Positions 1-11,700 of a DNA stretch of 63,554 nt are shown in pieces. Positions within the stretch are counted from its first letter, which is position 1. The number at the start of each line of letters is the position of its first letter. Under the pieces are notes generated by a model that worked only from the letters and a program-made list of their open reading frames with translations, was not told the origin of the DNA and ran no database searches. The DNA comes from an uncultured Granulosicoccaceae bacterium (GTDB taxonomy: Bacteria > Pseudomonadota > Gammaproteobacteria > Granulosicoccales > Granulosicoccaceae). The position numbers and the translations under genes were made by a program. The DNA is taken from contig CALLMF010000034.1 in the NCBI GenBank assembly GCA_938006335.1, forward strand, positions 1 to 63,554, written 5' to 3'.

Positions 1-401
<401 letters not shown>

Positions 402-573
402 AAAAGTGTCTTCAGCCTTCCGAAGAAGAACCGAACCGCTCTGCAGCGGAATAACTTTTGACCGAAGGTCCGTCCACTCAAGAATTAAAGCTTAAGCTTC
501 AGGTACTTCAGTTACATCAATTGCGGAGCAACCGACGCGACCCAAGCACCCAAGTAAGTTACTAAAGTTCGAT

Positions 574-585
574 TGTTAAAGAGCG
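574..585 (-). promoter_or_regulatory. rrn leader boxA antitermination site
   Basis: Read on the minus strand, this is CGCTCTTTAACA, which matches the proteobacterial rRNA leader boxA (TGCTCTTTAACA) bound by NusB/S10 for antitermination. It lies about 170 nt upstream of the mature 16S end and downstream of the promoter at 720-747, as expected for an rrn leader. Confidence 0.85.
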
Positions 586-719
586 TTTGGCAGAGCGGGA
601 CAATTCCGCTGCGCCGAGTTCGAGGAGCTTAACACGCCGAATTGGCCGTGTGTGAAAAACTCGTCGAACCGTGTCCCTCGGTCGCTGCGGCGTGTCGCTG
701 CTGCGGTGAGGAGCTGTGC

Positions 720-747
720 AGTATAAGCATCCGAAATCGTGCGTCAA
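720..747 (-). promoter_or_regulatory. rrn P1-type sigma-70 promoter
   Basis: On the minus strand a -35 TTGACG (742-747) and a -10 TATACT (720-725) are separated by 16 bp, followed by a GC-rich discriminator. Directly upstream (about 749-785) is an A/T-tract region with a run of eight T on the minus strand, consistent with an UP element. These are the hallmarks of a strong, stringently controlled rRNA promoter. The rest of 786-915 shows no gene, only a weak inverted repeat (884-900) that could end tyrS transcription. Confidence 0.8.
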
Positions 748-915
748 CCGAATTCGAAAAAAAACTTCAACTTTCTTCAAGTCCACTTACTTCGCGGAGA
801 AGCCAGTTGACATGGACGTGCACGAAAGCCCTACGAATACAGTGGTTTTCGTGATCTTGCAGCGAAAAGAGATGCAGGCATCAGGCAGCAACGGACTGCC
901 GCAAGACCGTCCGCT

Positions 916-2169
916 TCAGCTCAAACGCACCCGTGCGGCGCGTCGTTTGCCGACCTGCAGCAACACGACCGAACCGGGCTCCAGAACACGTCGCCCATCG
1001 CTGGCCCGCTCACCGTCAATTCGAACCGCACCCTGCTTGACCATGCGATGGCTTTCGCTGGTGCTGCCCGTCAATCCGGCATCAACCAGCACGTTTGCCA
1101 GCGGCCTTCCCTCCCCGGCGTCCACGGACACCTCTGGCAGATCATCCGGCAGGGCGCCATCGCGAAACCGGGCCACGAAAGCCTGTTTCGCAGGCTCTGC
1201 CGCCGACTCCCCGTGAAAACGCGCGACCATTTCGAGCGCGAGCTCGTACTTGACGTCACGCGGGTTGCCGCCATCAGCGATCTGCTGGCGAAACCGCTCG
1301 ATCGACGCGACCGGCCGCAAGCTCAGCAAATCGAAATACCGCCACATGAGAGCGTCCGGTATCGACATCAGCTTGCCGAACATGTCGTTTGGCTCGTCCT
1401 CGACACCAATGTAGTTACCGAGCGATTTGGACATCTTCTGGACCCCATCGAGCCCCTCGAGCAACGGCATGGTCAATACCACCTGACTGGGCTGGCCGTT
1501 GGCCTTCTGCAGCTCACGTCCCATCAACAGGTTGAATTTCTGGTCGGTACCACCGAGCTCCACATCAGCTTCGAGCGCCACGGAGTCGTAGGCCTGCACC
1601 ATCGGGTACAGGAACTCGTGCAGGGCAATGGGCCGCTGCTCCCGGTAGCGCCGGGAAAAGTCATCTCTTTCCAGCATGCGCGCCAGCGTCTGCCGCGACG
1701 CCAGTCGTATCAGATCGACCGCACTCATGTCTCCAAACCACTCGGAGTTGAAGCGGACTTCGGTGAGCTCGGGATCGAGCACCTTGAACACCTGCTCACG
1801 ATAGGTGTCGGCGTTGGCCTTGACCTGCTCGTCATCCAGCGGCGGGCGTGTGGCATTGCGCCCACTCGGGTCACCGATACGTCCCGTGAAGTCGCCGATC
1901 AGAAATATCGCGGTGTGCCCGAGCTCCTGGAACTGCCGCATCTTGGCAAGCAGCACCGTATGCCCCAGGTGCAAGTCGGGCGCGGTCGGGTCAAAACCCG
2001 CCTTGACGCGCAACGGCCTGCCTTCCGACAAGCACTGCGCAATCCTCCCCTCGAGCTCGCTCTCGAGCAGAACCTCATCAGCACCACGTCTGAGTTCGGC
2101 GAGTTGCCGGCGTGCCTCAACGGCAAACGCCGAATCGTCCGCCACCTTGGTCGGGCCAGAGCCGCTCAT
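916..2169 (-). CDS. tyrS: Tyrosyl-tRNA synthetase
   Basis: Charges tRNA-Tyr with tyrosine in the cytoplasm. The 417-residue product has the class I HIGH-type motif HLGH (about 67-70), the KMSKS loop (about 243-247) and a C-terminal S4-like RNA-binding domain (from about 345). Length and motifs fit the bacterial TyrRS subgroup of about 400 residues. The frame stays open upstream to 2334, but ATG 2169 has a purine-rich AGGTG five bases before it and begins the conserved part; the longer version would run into the divergent gene's leader. The neighbours (rrn, M23 peptidase, erpA, argC) match the tyrS locus of Pseudomonas. Confidence 0.96.
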   Translation of the reverse strand: MSGSGPTKVADDSAFAVEARRQLAELRRGADEVLLESELEGRIAQCLSEGRPLRVKAGFDPTAPDLHLGHTVLLAKMRQFQELGHTAIFLIGDFTGRIGDPSGRNATRPPLDDEQVKANADTYREQVFKVLDPELTEVRFNSEWFGDMSAVDLIRLASRQTLARMLERDDFSRRYREQRPIALHEFLYPMVQAYDSVALEADVELGGTDQKFNLLMGRELQKANGQPSQVVLTMPLLEGLDGVQKMSKSLGNYIGVEDEPNDMFGKLMSIPDALMWRYFDLLSLRPVASIERFRQQIADGGNPRDVKYELALEMVARFHGESAAEPAKQAFVARFRDGALPDDLPEVSVDAGEGRPLANVLVDAGLTGSTSESHRMVKQGAVRIDGERASDGRRVLEPGSVVLLQVGKRRAARVRLS

Positions 2170-2379
2170 GCACACCTGTCTGTCAGCTGGATGGGTCGCG
2201 TGCGCCACCTGGACGTCACATGAATTAGGGAGCGCGAATCGGGTCTCATTTTTGTAGCCATGAACTACACTGACTACCCGGGCGCGCAACGCTCGCGAAC
2301 TATAGCGGAATTCCCGCGGTTCGCATCTCGCCACTGCTTCAACAATACGGGTTCCGCCTTGGGTAACGAGACACCTAAC

Positions 2380-4023
2380 ATGCGACTGTCATCTGTCGAC
2401 TTCGCTTCCGGCTGCTGGAACGATGAACCAGCGCCGCGTAACAGGAACAACAAGCGTCGGACCCTCAACCAGACGGCGACTGCCGGAGCGGTGCGCCTGT
2501 CTGCCACCTCCGAGACCAGCCCGCGCCATACCGGCAAGGTCATTGCCGGCTTGGTGTTTGCCGCGGGCGGGATTCTCGTGACCACGGCCAGCACCGGCAC
2601 AGTCGAGCAGGCACCACGCCTGTTGATGGCCTCCGCGGCGATCGCTCCTCCGGCCTTTTTCTACGACGACGAGAGCGACGCACTGCAGGAGCGGGCTGGT
2701 GCCCATGCGGCTTCCGCGACCCTTCCGGGTGTCGACATCCCGACCACGACGAACACAGACGGCTTGATCGCTGATCCTCTGGTGCAGGGCGCCGCCGAGG
2801 CGCTGGCGACGAGCCTGCCCGGCATCGGCGCTGATGCGGCGGTGTCGACCGCGCTGGCGTCACACCCGTCGCTGCGCGCGGTGCGCGACCGTCACGAGGC
2901 GCCGCTGGGTGCTTCCACCGATACGTATACCGTGGCAGGCGGCGACACCTTGTCCGGTCTGCTTTCGCGTTTCGGCGTCAAGGGCAAGCAGATGCCGCAT
3001 GTGCTGACAGACGATGCGGTCAAGAAGCACCTGTCCTCGTTGAAAATCGGCCAGAAGCTTGATGTCACTACGCTCGCCGACGGCAGCTTTCACAGTCTGT
3101 CGGCCAAGGTCGGCAAGGAACGTCGGGTCACCATCCGACGTGCCGATGATGGCTTTGCGGTCGCGGCGATCGACCTGCCGGTAGAAAAAGAGCGGGTGGT
3201 GTCTTCCGGCACGATCGAGCAGTCCTTGTATCTCGCCGCCGAGCAGGCCGACCTCAAGCAGTCCACCATCATGGAACTGGCGGACATCTTTCAGTGGGAG
3301 CTCGATTTTGCGCGTGATATCCGCAGCGGTGACCAGTTCAGCGTCGTATACGACCGCTTGTACCGCGAGGGCCGCTACATCGGTGACGGCGACATCCTCG
3401 CTGCGGAGTTTGTTCGCGGTAACAAGACCTACAGCGCCATTCGCTTTACGACTGACGACGGCTTTACCGGTTACTACTCACCGGACGGACGCTCCAAGAA
3501 GCGCACCTTTGACCGCCACCCCGTAGACGTCGTTCGTATCACCAGCCGCTTTGATCTGCAACGAATGCACCCGGTGCTCGGCCAGGTCCGTGCCCACCGC
3601 GGTGTGGACTATGGCTCACCTCACGGCTCGCCAATCTATGCGACCGCTGATGGCGTGGTTCAGTACTCCGGAAAAAAGGGCGCCTACGGCAAGACCGTGG
3701 TACTTCGCCACGGCGACGGCGTCGAGACCCTGTACGCGCACATGTCGGACATCGACGCCCGGTCCATCGTTGGCAAGCGAGTTCGTCAGGGAGATGTCAT
3801 CGGCAAGGTCGGTCGAACCGGCCGCGTCACGGGCACCCACCTGCACTATGAATTCCGCAAGCACGGCGTGCACGTCGATCCACTGCTGGTCGAGCTGCCG
3901 GCGGCCGCCCCGCTCGCCGAGAAGTACCGCGACGACTTGACCTTGATCAGCGACCAGATGATCGCGCAGATGCGCAGCGTGATCCCACCTGCAGAGCAGC
4001 TCGCCGACGCGTCCAAGCCGTAG
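2380..4023 (+). CDS. LysM / M23 peptidoglycan DD-metalloendopeptidase
   Basis: Predicted cell-wall hydrolase of the MepM/YebA type that cuts peptide cross-links. The 547-residue product has one N-terminal membrane segment (about 51-68), a LysM/OapA-like domain (about 180-235) and a C-terminal M23 domain. The zinc ligands are visible: HxxxD in HRGVDYG (about 406-410) and HxH in HLHYEF (about 487-489). An in-frame ATG at 2260 would add 40 residues with no family-like features, so the start is uncertain; neither ATG has a clear ribosome site. It is divergent from tyrS and occupies the position of the M23 gene beside tyrS in Pseudomonas. The anmK gene that often follows is absent. Confidence 0.88.
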   Translation: MRLSSVDFASGCWNDEPAPRNRNNKRRTLNQTATAGAVRLSATSETSPRHTGKVIAGLVFAAGGILVTTASTGTVEQAPRLLMASAAIAPPAFFYDDESDALQERAGAHAASATLPGVDIPTTTNTDGLIADPLVQGAAEALATSLPGIGADAAVSTALASHPSLRAVRDRHEAPLGASTDTYTVAGGDTLSGLLSRFGVKGKQMPHVLTDDAVKKHLSSLKIGQKLDVTTLADGSFHSLSAKVGKERRVTIRRADDGFAVAAIDLPVEKERVVSSGTIEQSLYLAAEQADLKQSTIMELADIFQWELDFARDIRSGDQFSVVYDRLYREGRYIGDGDILAAEFVRGNKTYSAIRFTTDDGFTGYYSPDGRSKKRTFDRHPVDVVRITSRFDLQRMHPVLGQVRAHRGVDYGSPHGSPIYATADGVVQYSGKKGAYGKTVVLRHGDGVETLYAHMSDIDARSIVGKRVRQGDVIGKVGRTGRVTGTHLHYEFRKHGVHVDPLLVELPAAAPLAEKYRDDLTLISDQMIAQMRSVIPPAEQLADASKP

Positions 4024-4052
4024 TAGTTGCGACTGGCTGCCCACACGGGGCC

Positions 4053-4089
4053 GCAGGGCAAGACGGGCCAGTCAGGCCCGTCGCCCTGC
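4053..4089. terminator. Nested hairpin between convergent genes
   Basis: Two nested perfect stems: GCAGGGC (4053-4059) pairs with 4083-4089, and GACGGGCC (4062-4069) pairs with 4075-4082 around an AGTCA loop. It lies between the stop of the M23 gene and the stop of erpA, so it could end transcription from both sides. No T-run follows, so efficient intrinsic termination is not certain. Confidence 0.6.
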
Positions 4090-4121
4090 CCTACCCGGCT
4101 ACACCGGGAGACCGGGCCTGA

Positions 4122-4487
4122 TCAGACCGAAAAAGACGACCCGCACCCGCAGGTGGTGGTCGCATTGGGATTACGGATCACGAACTGCGACCCTTCGAGC
4201 CCTTCGGAATAGTCGATCTCGGCACCTGTCAGGTACTGGAAGCTCATCGGATCGATCAGCAGCTTGACCCCCTCTTTCTGGACTTCGGTGTCACCGTCGT
4301 TGATGACTTCGTCGAATGTGAACCCGTACTGAAAACCCGAACACCCGCCACCGGAAACGAATACCCGCAGCATCAGCCCCGGGTTGCCTTCGTCCTCGAT
4401 GAGTTCCTTGACTTTGAGTGCCGCAGATTCCGTGAACACCAACGGGTCCGGCATTTCGAAGTCGTCAATACTGACTTCAGCGCTCAT
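4122..4487 (-). CDS. erpA: Iron-sulfur cluster insertion protein ErpA
   Basis: A-type carrier that hands Fe-S clusters to apo-proteins, for example those of isoprenoid synthesis. The 121-residue product is typical in length and carries the three conserved cysteines: one in [11 protein letters not shown] and two in the C-terminal CGCGSSF. The gene follows the DUF6776-like gene and argC on the same strand, an order shared with Pseudomonas. It is convergent with the M23 gene. Confidence 0.96.
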   Translation of the reverse strand: MSAEVSIDDFEMPDPLVFTESAALKVKELIEDEGNPGLMLRVFVSGGGCSGFQYGFTFDEVINDGDTEVQKEGVKLLIDPMSFQYLTGAEIDYSEGLEGSQFVIRNPNATTTCGCGSSFSV

Positions 4488-4543
4488 TACTGTGCATCTC
4501 CTGAATCGTGCTGGCAGTGTACTTGACCTACCAGATTGGTCAA

Positions 4544-5185
4544 CTATTTCGCGACGAGGTTCCAGGCCCGCTTCACCGAAACGTCGTCGTGCCGATCTCC
4601 ATCGGGCATGACCTCTACCACAACCGCGTCCGGCTCCCCGGTTTCTGCGAGTTCGAGCGGTATGCCGAGCGTTTCGAAGAAGCGCAAATCGAACACCAAC
4701 GCGCTCCCATCCGGCCAGGCATCCACGACCTGCAGGGCCTCGCCGTCGCGCATCAGGGATACACGCAATTCGCCCGCCACACGACCACGTCCGCGTGACT
4801 GTACGACGGTGACATCGAGCACACCGCTGGTGCGCCCGTTATCGGCGGAATACCGAACCTTGTCCACGCCGAGCCCGACCGGCACGCGGGTGTCAGATAT
4901 ACGGCGGTAGAGCTGCAGCTCCGCTTGTTCGTCGGCAGACACACGTGTGGCTTCCGACAACCGCTCGCGGAGTGTCACAGCCTCGGCTCGCGCAAGGTCG
5001 CGCTCTTCTATCAACTGCGCGATCCTTTCCTCCGCTCCCTGCACGGATTGCATCGGCGAGGCGTGATCCTGATCCCGGACGTTGCGTGCCTGATGAACGC
5101 CGGCCTGCCAGGCGCACACGAGCGCGGCGGCAATCACACCGATCGCCAGGATGGGTCGGGCAGGCAAGCCCCGGGCACGACTCAC
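4544..5185 (-). CDS. DUF6776-like single-pass membrane coiled-coil protein
   Basis: The 213-residue product starts with a basic stretch and a hydrophobic segment (about 11-28), followed by a heptad-rich coiled coil (about 45-90) and a beta-rich C-terminal domain. This architecture and the place between argC and erpA match a family of unknown function seen at the same spot in Pseudomonas. The start overlaps the argC stop by 4 bp, suggesting translational coupling. The function is not known; the bulk of the protein is predicted to be periplasmic or membrane-anchored. Confidence 0.75.
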   Translation of the reverse strand: MSRARGLPARPILAIGVIAAALVCAWQAGVHQARNVRDQDHASPMQSVQGAEERIAQLIEERDLARAEAVTLRERLSEATRVSADEQAELQLYRRISDTRVPVGLGVDKVRYSADNGRTSGVLDVTVVQSRGRGRVAGELRVSLMRDGEALQVVDAWPDGSALVFDLRFFETLGIPLELAETGEPDAVVVEVMPDGDRHDDVSVKRAWNLVAK

Positions 5186-6231
5186 GGCAGCAACGGTGGC
5201 ACAAGCAGACCTTGGGTCTCATCAAGACCCAACAGCAGATTCATGTTCTGGACGGCCTGACCGGCAGCACCCTTGACGAGATTGTCCTCCACCGAGAACA
5301 CCACCACGCGGTTGCGCTGCTGTGGCCGATACACCGCCAGACGCACCATGTTGGCGCCACGAACGGTGCGCGTCTCGGGGTGCGAGCCTGCAGGGAGCAC
5401 ATCCACGAAGGCTTCCTCGCGGAATCGACTCTCGAATACCGCCTGCAAGTCGGCCTCACGGCCGGCGGGCGTGAGCTCGGCATACAAGCTCGATTGGATA
5501 CCGCGGATGATCGGCAACAAATGCGGAATGAACGTCAGCTCGACCGGAGCGCCTGCAATGTGGGCAAGCCCTTGCTCTATTTCCGGCAAGTGACGATGAC
5601 CCGCAGCACCATAGGCGCGGAAGTTGTCCGACGACTCCGCCAGGAGCATGGGCACCGATGCCCCGCGCCCTGCACCGCTGACCCCGGACTTGGCATCGGC
5701 AATCAATGAGTCAAGGCGTACCAGCCCCGCTTCAACAAGCGGCAAGAAGCCGAGCTGTACCGCGGTGGGATAACACCCGGGACAGGCGACCAGGCGAGCG
5801 TCGGCAATAGCTGCACGGTTCAGCTCCGGCAGCCCATAGACCGCCTCTTTGACCAGTTCCGGGCAAAGATGCGTCTCGCCGTACCACTCGGCCCAGACAT
5901 CAACATCCTTGATACGAAAATCGGCCGACAGATCAATGATACGCGCACCCGACTCGAGTAGCGCCGGCGCCTGACGCATGGCCGTGCCGTTGGGCGTGGC
6001 AAAGAAGATGATGTCGCAGCCTGCGTCTCCCACCGCGTCCGGCCCTTCGAACTCAAGGTCGGTGAATCCGCGCAAGCTTGGAAAATGCGCGTCGAGCCGA
6101 GTACCTGCAGCCCCTCGAGAACTGACAAAGACAACCTCTACATCATCTCGCGGCAACAACAACCGCAACAGTTCGACTCCGGTGTAACCGGTGCCGCCGA
6201 TGATGCCAATTCGCTTGCATGACTTGACCAT
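5182..6231 (-). CDS. argC: N-acetyl-gamma-glutamyl-phosphate reductase
   Basis: Third step of arginine synthesis: NADPH-dependent reduction of N-acetylglutamyl phosphate to the semialdehyde. The 349-residue product has the Rossmann motif [10 protein letters not shown] at the N-terminus and the catalytic cysteine in ACPGCYPT (Cys153). Length is normal. It is followed by a 4-bp overlapping membrane-protein gene and then erpA. No other arg gene is in the window. Confidence 0.97.
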   Translation of the reverse strand: MVKSCKRIGIIGGTGYTGVELLRLLLPRDDVEVVFVSSRGAAGTRLDAHFPSLRGFTDLEFEGPDAVGDAGCDIIFFATPNGTAMRQAPALLESGARIIDLSADFRIKDVDVWAEWYGETHLCPELVKEAVYGLPELNRAAIADARLVACPGCYPTAVQLGFLPLVEAGLVRLDSLIADAKSGVSGAGRGASVPMLLAESSDNFRAYGAAGHRHLPEIEQGLAHIAGAPVELTFIPHLLPIIRGIQSSLYAELTPAGREADLQAVFESRFREEAFVDVLPAGSHPETRTVRGANMVRLAVYRPQQRNRVVVFSVEDNLVKGAAGQAVQNMNLLLGLDETQGLLVPPLLP

Positions 6232-6283
6232 GCACTTGAGTATGGCACGCCGCCCAGGGCCTGAGCGACGTGCGCGTACGAGG

Positions 6284-6301
6284 CGAGTGGACCGACACTC
6301 G
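6284..6301 (-). terminator. Hairpin after the beta-propeller gene
   Basis: CGAGTG (6284-6289) and CACTCG (6296-6301) form a perfect 6-bp stem with a 6-nt loop, 11 nt after the stop of the beta-propeller gene and before argC. No T-run follows, so this is a possible rather than certain terminator. Confidence 0.35.
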
Positions 6302-6312
6302 TGACCCTCGGT

Positions 6313-8574
6313 CTACCTTCCAGCACCACCATTTGCAAGGTTGTCCCACGGTGCGGCATGCACCCGACTGCCATGGATGTAGAACGCGGCATCCCCTGCG
6401 AGAACCGACCGGTCCTGACCTGCACGAGGACCGTATTGACCGGCAGAAGCCGTCTCTACCACCAGCGCACCGCGAGCCTCTATGCGCGCATCGGAACCTG
6501 TACGCACATCAAAACCGTGCAGACCGGTGTACGACCAATCACGCCACTGCCACGGATCACTGATGGTATCCAGTGGCGGCGACACCGCCGAACCGTGAAC
6601 GTCGATTCCCATGGCGATACGTACCGGGTGCTCATCAGTGGCGGCCTGTACCGTGATTGCCCTCGGGTTGTACAGCGCAATCGACTCCGTGCCGCGCTCA
6701 CCGATGCGTTGAGTGGAGACTTCGCGCGGGGCCGTCGGGTCCGACACATCAAACAATGACAGCTTGATCCCCTGGAACAAGCCGCCTCGCCCATCACCCT
6801 GCCCATCTTCAACCGGCACCGCATCCTTGCCGAGACCCAACAGGTGATCGTTACCCATCGGCAGCAACCACTCGCTGTAACCGGTGATCTCGAGCTCGCC
6901 AAGTATTGCCGGATCCGACGGGTTCGACAGATCGATCACATACAGAGGATCGGTCTGGCGGAATGTCACGAGGTAGGCCCGGTCACCGAGAAACCGGGAT
7001 GCATAGAGTTGCTCGAACGGCTTGCCGATGGGCGCGGGGCGCGCATCATTGGGAAGTTGGGCCACAGTGACCAGCTCGCCCTGGCCATTGCTGCGCAGTA
7101 CGCTCATGATGATCGGACTGCTGTCGTAGTCGAGCATTGCCGGCATGGACACGACCCGCAGGTCGCCGTTGTACTCACTGAAGCGGTATGGCTTCTGGTT
7201 GTGATTCCAACCGAGATGTCCCTCGATGCGACCACTGCCGACATAGTTCAGACCACTATCATTGATATCGAACTGATGGATATCCGTGTCCACGCGCGGG
7301 TCCTGAATCACGGCATCGGTCGAGATCACATCGGTGTCTACCAGCTCGTCCTCTTGAACATTGTGTGAGTACGTCCACTGGGTGGTCGCCAGGAATACCG
7401 CTTCCGGAGACGCGTACAGGGTCTCGCTGGCTCCTAGAAAACACTCACTATCGAGCGGTTGCAGCGTGTCGAGATCGATCACGGAGAGCACCACGATATC
7501 GGCTGTGATCGGCTGCTCGCCGTCTGACGGCGCTGCCACAAAACAGGCCGACGGGTCAATCAACGTCTGACGATTACCCGAGGTGTCTGTCCACGACGGG
7601 AGCAAGTCCTCGTCGGACGCACCGGCCACAGCGGCGGCCCACGTGTCCGGATCTACGCTGTAGGGATCAACGCCATCCAGCACGGGATAGAACCGTGAGG
7701 CCAGAAACAGCTGATTGTCGATACGTCGGCTGGACACGACCCTACCGTCCATCAACAACGTAGCGTCGACTGACGCGGTCGCAGGGTCCGCCAACGGTAC
7801 GCGAGCCACGAGCGTATCGGCACCACTGAAACTCATGGAGTCATCCCAGGTGTTGTAGCCACCGAAGCCTTCCGATACCAGCACGGCCGACGTCGACTGC
7901 CCGCCTGTGAGGTAGAAGCCGTCGGCGTAGCGTCCGCCGAGGTCGATCGTGATATCCGCAAGCGGCACCGCATCCGGTGTGTCCCGGTCCATCTCGAGCA
8001 CACGCAGCACGGTCGCATCAGCCGATTCAGGTGCAGGCATTGATGTCCCATCCACGGCGACAGGCTCGATCTCGACGTCGACGGTGTCGTCGATGTATCC
8101 ATCGTATCGCGACTGCAGCACATAGAGGCGCTGACCATCGGTCTTGACCCTGTCTGCTTCGTCGACACCGATTTCCTGGACATTGGTTCCGGTGACATCG
8201 TCCGCATCCGCGGCGCTGTCTGCCGAGTCGCCTGACGCCGCTGGCGCGGACGCTTCGGCGTCGACAAAGGCGACGTCGTCGGTGACGATATCGCCGCCAG
8301 CGATAGACTCCGGTTGTCCTCCAGGATCACCGCCAAACTGCCCTTGGGCGAGCAAGGCCTCGCGCACCGCGGTCATGAAGTCCTCGCCGCTGTCGAACGT
8401 CGTGAGCCGCGAGCGGTTGCCTGAGTCCGGGCCGGGGCCATTTTCGAACGCATCGGAGGAAGAGTCGCTACAGGCTGACAGCACCACCAGTGCGCTCAGG
8501 CCAAGCGCCGACGCTCTGAGGAGCCCGCTGTCAGGCCGGCAAGTCCGTGGTGTCGAGACAGGTCCAGGAATCAT
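6313..8574 (-). CDS. Secreted beta-propeller lipoprotein (COG4880 / Beta_propel family)
   Basis: Function unknown; the family is described as secreted proteins with a C-terminal propeller distantly related to WD40. The 753-residue product has a lipoprotein signal with the lipobox LSAC and a Ser/Asp-rich linker. The conserved entry motif TNVQEIGVDEADRVKTDG follows, then repeated beta-strand blades such as YVIDLSNPSDPAILGELEI. ATG 8574 is preferred to ATG 8580 because GGAG sits six bases before it but abuts the other. Family resemblance is from motif memory, and the ligand or partner cannot be read from the sequence. Confidence 0.8.
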   Translation of the reverse strand: MIPGPVSTPRTCRPDSGLLRASALGLSALVVLSACSDSSSDAFENGPGPDSGNRSRLTTFDSGEDFMTAVREALLAQGQFGGDPGGQPESIAGGDIVTDDVAFVDAEASAPAASGDSADSAADADDVTGTNVQEIGVDEADRVKTDGQRLYVLQSRYDGYIDDTVDVEIEPVAVDGTSMPAPESADATVLRVLEMDRDTPDAVPLADITIDLGGRYADGFYLTGGQSTSAVLVSEGFGGYNTWDDSMSFSGADTLVARVPLADPATASVDATLLMDGRVVSSRRIDNQLFLASRFYPVLDGVDPYSVDPDTWAAAVAGASDEDLLPSWTDTSGNRQTLIDPSACFVAAPSDGEQPITADIVVLSVIDLDTLQPLDSECFLGASETLYASPEAVFLATTQWTYSHNVQEDELVDTDVISTDAVIQDPRVDTDIHQFDINDSGLNYVGSGRIEGHLGWNHNQKPYRFSEYNGDLRVVSMPAMLDYDSSPIIMSVLRSNGQGELVTVAQLPNDARPAPIGKPFEQLYASRFLGDRAYLVTFRQTDPLYVIDLSNPSDPAILGELEITGYSEWLLPMGNDHLLGLGKDAVPVEDGQGDGRGGLFQGIKLSLFDVSDPTAPREVSTQRIGERGTESIALYNPRAITVQAATDEHPVRIAMGIDVHGSAVSPPLDTISDPWQWRDWSYTGLHGFDVRTGSDARIEARGALVVETASAGQYGPRAGQDRSVLAGDAAFYIHGSRVHAAPWDNLANGGAGR

Positions 8575-8589
8575 GAGCATCTCCGTGTG

Positions 8590-8632
8590 TGGGAATTTTT
8601 TCCCATACTAGAACGACAGCGGCCAGACGCAA
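8590..8632 (-). promoter_or_regulatory. Putative promoter with operator-like palindrome before the beta-propeller gene
   Basis: On the minus strand a weak -35 TTGCGT (8627-8632) and -10 TAGTAT (8605-8610) are 16 bp apart. A perfect inverted repeat, TGGGAA and TTCCCA around four A/T bases (8590-8605), begins at the -10 and covers the expected start point, 16 nt before the start codon. The position suits a repressor site or a 5'-leader hairpin. The promoter elements are only partial matches. Confidence 0.4.
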
Positions 8633-8748
8633 GCGGTTTTTTACCGGCCCACGTGAAAATATCGACGCGCTGCGCAAAAGGCGGAGCAGTTATCAGACCG
8701 GGTTGCGCTGTATCACGCCCCCGGGCCCACACGGGATCAGGAGCCAGA

Positions 8749-11700
8749 TCAGCTCGGCGACACAGAGGTGTCCAACGCGGCATCAAGGGCCGTTTGCAAG
8801 TCCGCGCTCGACACGGGCTTGGCCAGCATGCCGGACGCGCCAAGCGCGAGAGCAGCTTCACGGTCCCGTGTCGAGGTACGACTGGTGAGCATCAGAACAG
8901 GGGCATTCGACGCCAGCGTTGGGGTCTCCCGCAGCGCTTCGAGAACACCGTAGCCGTCGACGCGTGGCATGTCGATATCGAGCAGGATCAGATCAAACGC
9001 CGCGGTCTTGAGAATATCCAGGCCCCGCTGGCCGTCGTGGGCTTCGGTCACGTCCATGTTCCAGGCACCGAGCTGCTCTTGCAGCCACGCCCGCTGCGTC
9101 GGTGAATCGTCGATCACGAGCACACGTGCGGCAGCGACGCTGTTGCTCTGCCGTATCGCCTCCTGAGCTGTTGTGCCGGGAGCACCGACGCTGGCCGACG
9201 CCCCGGGATCAGCCACCGTACGCCAGGCTGACGGAGCGAGCAGAAACGCGATACGCCCATCGCCAAGTCCAGCAGCCCCGGAGTAGTAACCCAAGCGGGC
9301 CAACTGCGGCCCGAGCGCTTGCACCACCAGTTCCTGGTATCCCGCCACCGCGTCCACGGACACACACACCTCTTCGCCATGACTGGCCAGTATCAACAGA
9401 CGCCGTTGATTGTGATCGTCCACCGACGCGGGTTCCGCTCCAAGACACGCAGACAGTTCGATCGCAGGCACCGTCGCATCGAACGGCAGTACATCGCGAA
9501 CGTGATTGACGGATATGCCGACACACATCGAGCCCGCTTGCACCAGCACCACTTGCTGTACAGGCACGCGTTGCGGCACGCGCAATTCAAAACAAGCTCC
9601 CACCGGCGTGTCGACAAGTCGAAGATCTCCGTCGAGATCGGTGAGCACACGACGCACACTCGCAAGCCCGAGGCCGTGACCTGCGAGCTGCTCGCGAGAG
9701 GAATCGCCCGAGCGCGCGGTGCTGAATCCCGTTTGCTCGATCTGAGCCAGCGATTCGAGACCCGCCGCCAGCCCGCGTCCATCGTCGCTGACTCTGACCA
9801 CAAGATCCACGCCGTCCAATGCAGCATCCACGCACACGGTGCCTACGCCGGATTTGCCGTGCGACTCACGCTCGGACACGGATTCAAGTCCGTGGGCGAC
9901 CGCGTTGCGAAGCACGTGCTCGATGGCCGGCAACAAGCGCCGACACAACGCACCGTCCAGCGTGAGATCTTCACCCGTGACCTGCAACGCGACCTGAACA
10001 TCGCAAACCGCTGCAGCGTCGTTCAATACGTCCTGCAAGCGTGGCACCGTATCGCCAAACCGCACCAGGCGTGCACGCACAAGATCCTGCTGCAGGGCAC
10101 GCGCCGAACGCGCACCATGTCGGCGTTCGGTGTCGACGCCGCGCACCGCAGCTTCCAATGTGTCGCGCATCGTCGCCACGTCTGCGATGAGTTCGCGCGC
10201 GGCTTCGCTCTCGAGCAGGTCTGAGGCGTTCGGCAGACGGCGCCAGCGGTGCGCCACGGTTTCCAGCTCACGCGCCATGTGCGTGAGTCGATCGATCTCG
10301 ACAGTCAGGCGGGCCTGGCTCGTGGTCAGCTCACTGGCGAGTCCCAGCAGGCGTTCCCAGGCATCCTCGGTGACGCGTGTATCGCCGGTGGCAATGATCT
10401 GATCGTGAGGTGCAGCGCCTGCGAGGCGTCCAGGTGAGGCGGCGTCCAGTTCACGGCGCGCTTGCTCGATAGCCTGTGCGAGCCCCTTTGGCGACACGCC
10501 CTGGATGCTGGCCTCATGTTCATGTGCCAGTTCTGCAAGGCCCGGCCATCCCGCAACCCGTGCGCTGCCTTTCAATGTGTGCAATGCCGACAAGGCATCG
10601 CTGCGCGTATCGGACTCACCATGATCTGAACGCGGACGCAGGCGCGCAATGAGCTCCTGCGCTTCATCGGCGAAGACATCGGCGAGTGCGACGCCACCGG
10701 TGTCAAGCATGCCCTCGTCGTCGTCTTCCCCTTCACTTGAGGACATCCGATCGGCAAATACGGGGGCCAGAGATGCACTGTCAAGACAGGCCCTGATTCG
10801 GGCAACACCGCTCTCGAATGTACCGATGTCTTTTTCGTCGAGCGCCCGTCCATGCTGATAGTGGTCTTCAGCGAGTGCCTGTAGCGGACCAATGGCCGTA
10901 ACGATGTCTGCTGCCCCAACGGTCTGGGCACTACCATCAATCGTGTGCAGGGCGCGTAGCATGCGCTGGCCCGGTACTGACGGCGCTGCGGCGAGCTCAC
11001 TTTCGATGACGCGCAAGTGTCCCTCACACTCAACGACAAACACCTGCTCGAGCGTTGGATCGGCACGACGCTCTGTGGTCTCACCTTGCTGTTCGCGCGG
11101 TAGTGCCAGCTCCGCAACGAGCTCATCCACGGCCACATTGCCGGCGCTACCTGCAGGTGCCTCGATGTCGGCAATCAACTGCGGCAACACAGCATGCAGC
11201 TCGTGCAACTGCTCTTCCGGAACGCCATCCGCCTTTGAATCCAAACGATCAAGCGCAGCACCGCACACCCTCGAGAGGGCTTCGTGACCGGCACGTCGCC
11301 CGATACGCTCGAGTGTGCGCAAGGGTTCGATCAAGGGGGCCGCTGTCACGGGCATGCAAGACATCCCCGTGACAAAGCCATCAAGGGACACCAGCGCGGC
11401 GTCGGTCAAGGCACGTGCATCTGGATCGTCTGCATGTGCGTGGGACTCCGCCTGCTGCGTATTCTGCTGTGGCGCCTGATGCGTCGTTCGCGTGTCGGCC
11501 CCGGCAAGCACCGTGTCAAACAAGCGCGTTCCTGGTAACGCGCTGCGCACATCGGTCAACGCGGATTCTGCTCGCTCCAGAGCATCGTTACTCGCTTGCT
11601 GCGGCTGCAATGCCGCCTCCAGGCAGGCATCCATCTCGACCACCAGACGTGCAATAGCGTCACGGAATCGATGGTCAGAGCTCGGCGCGCCGAGTTCGAG

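Noticed and set aside
1048..2223. Long plus-strand frame (391 codons) opposite tyrS
   Set aside because: It mirrors a gene with intact tRNA synthetase motifs; the translation has no family features and is rich in His, Arg and Gln typical of antisense frames in GC-rich DNA.
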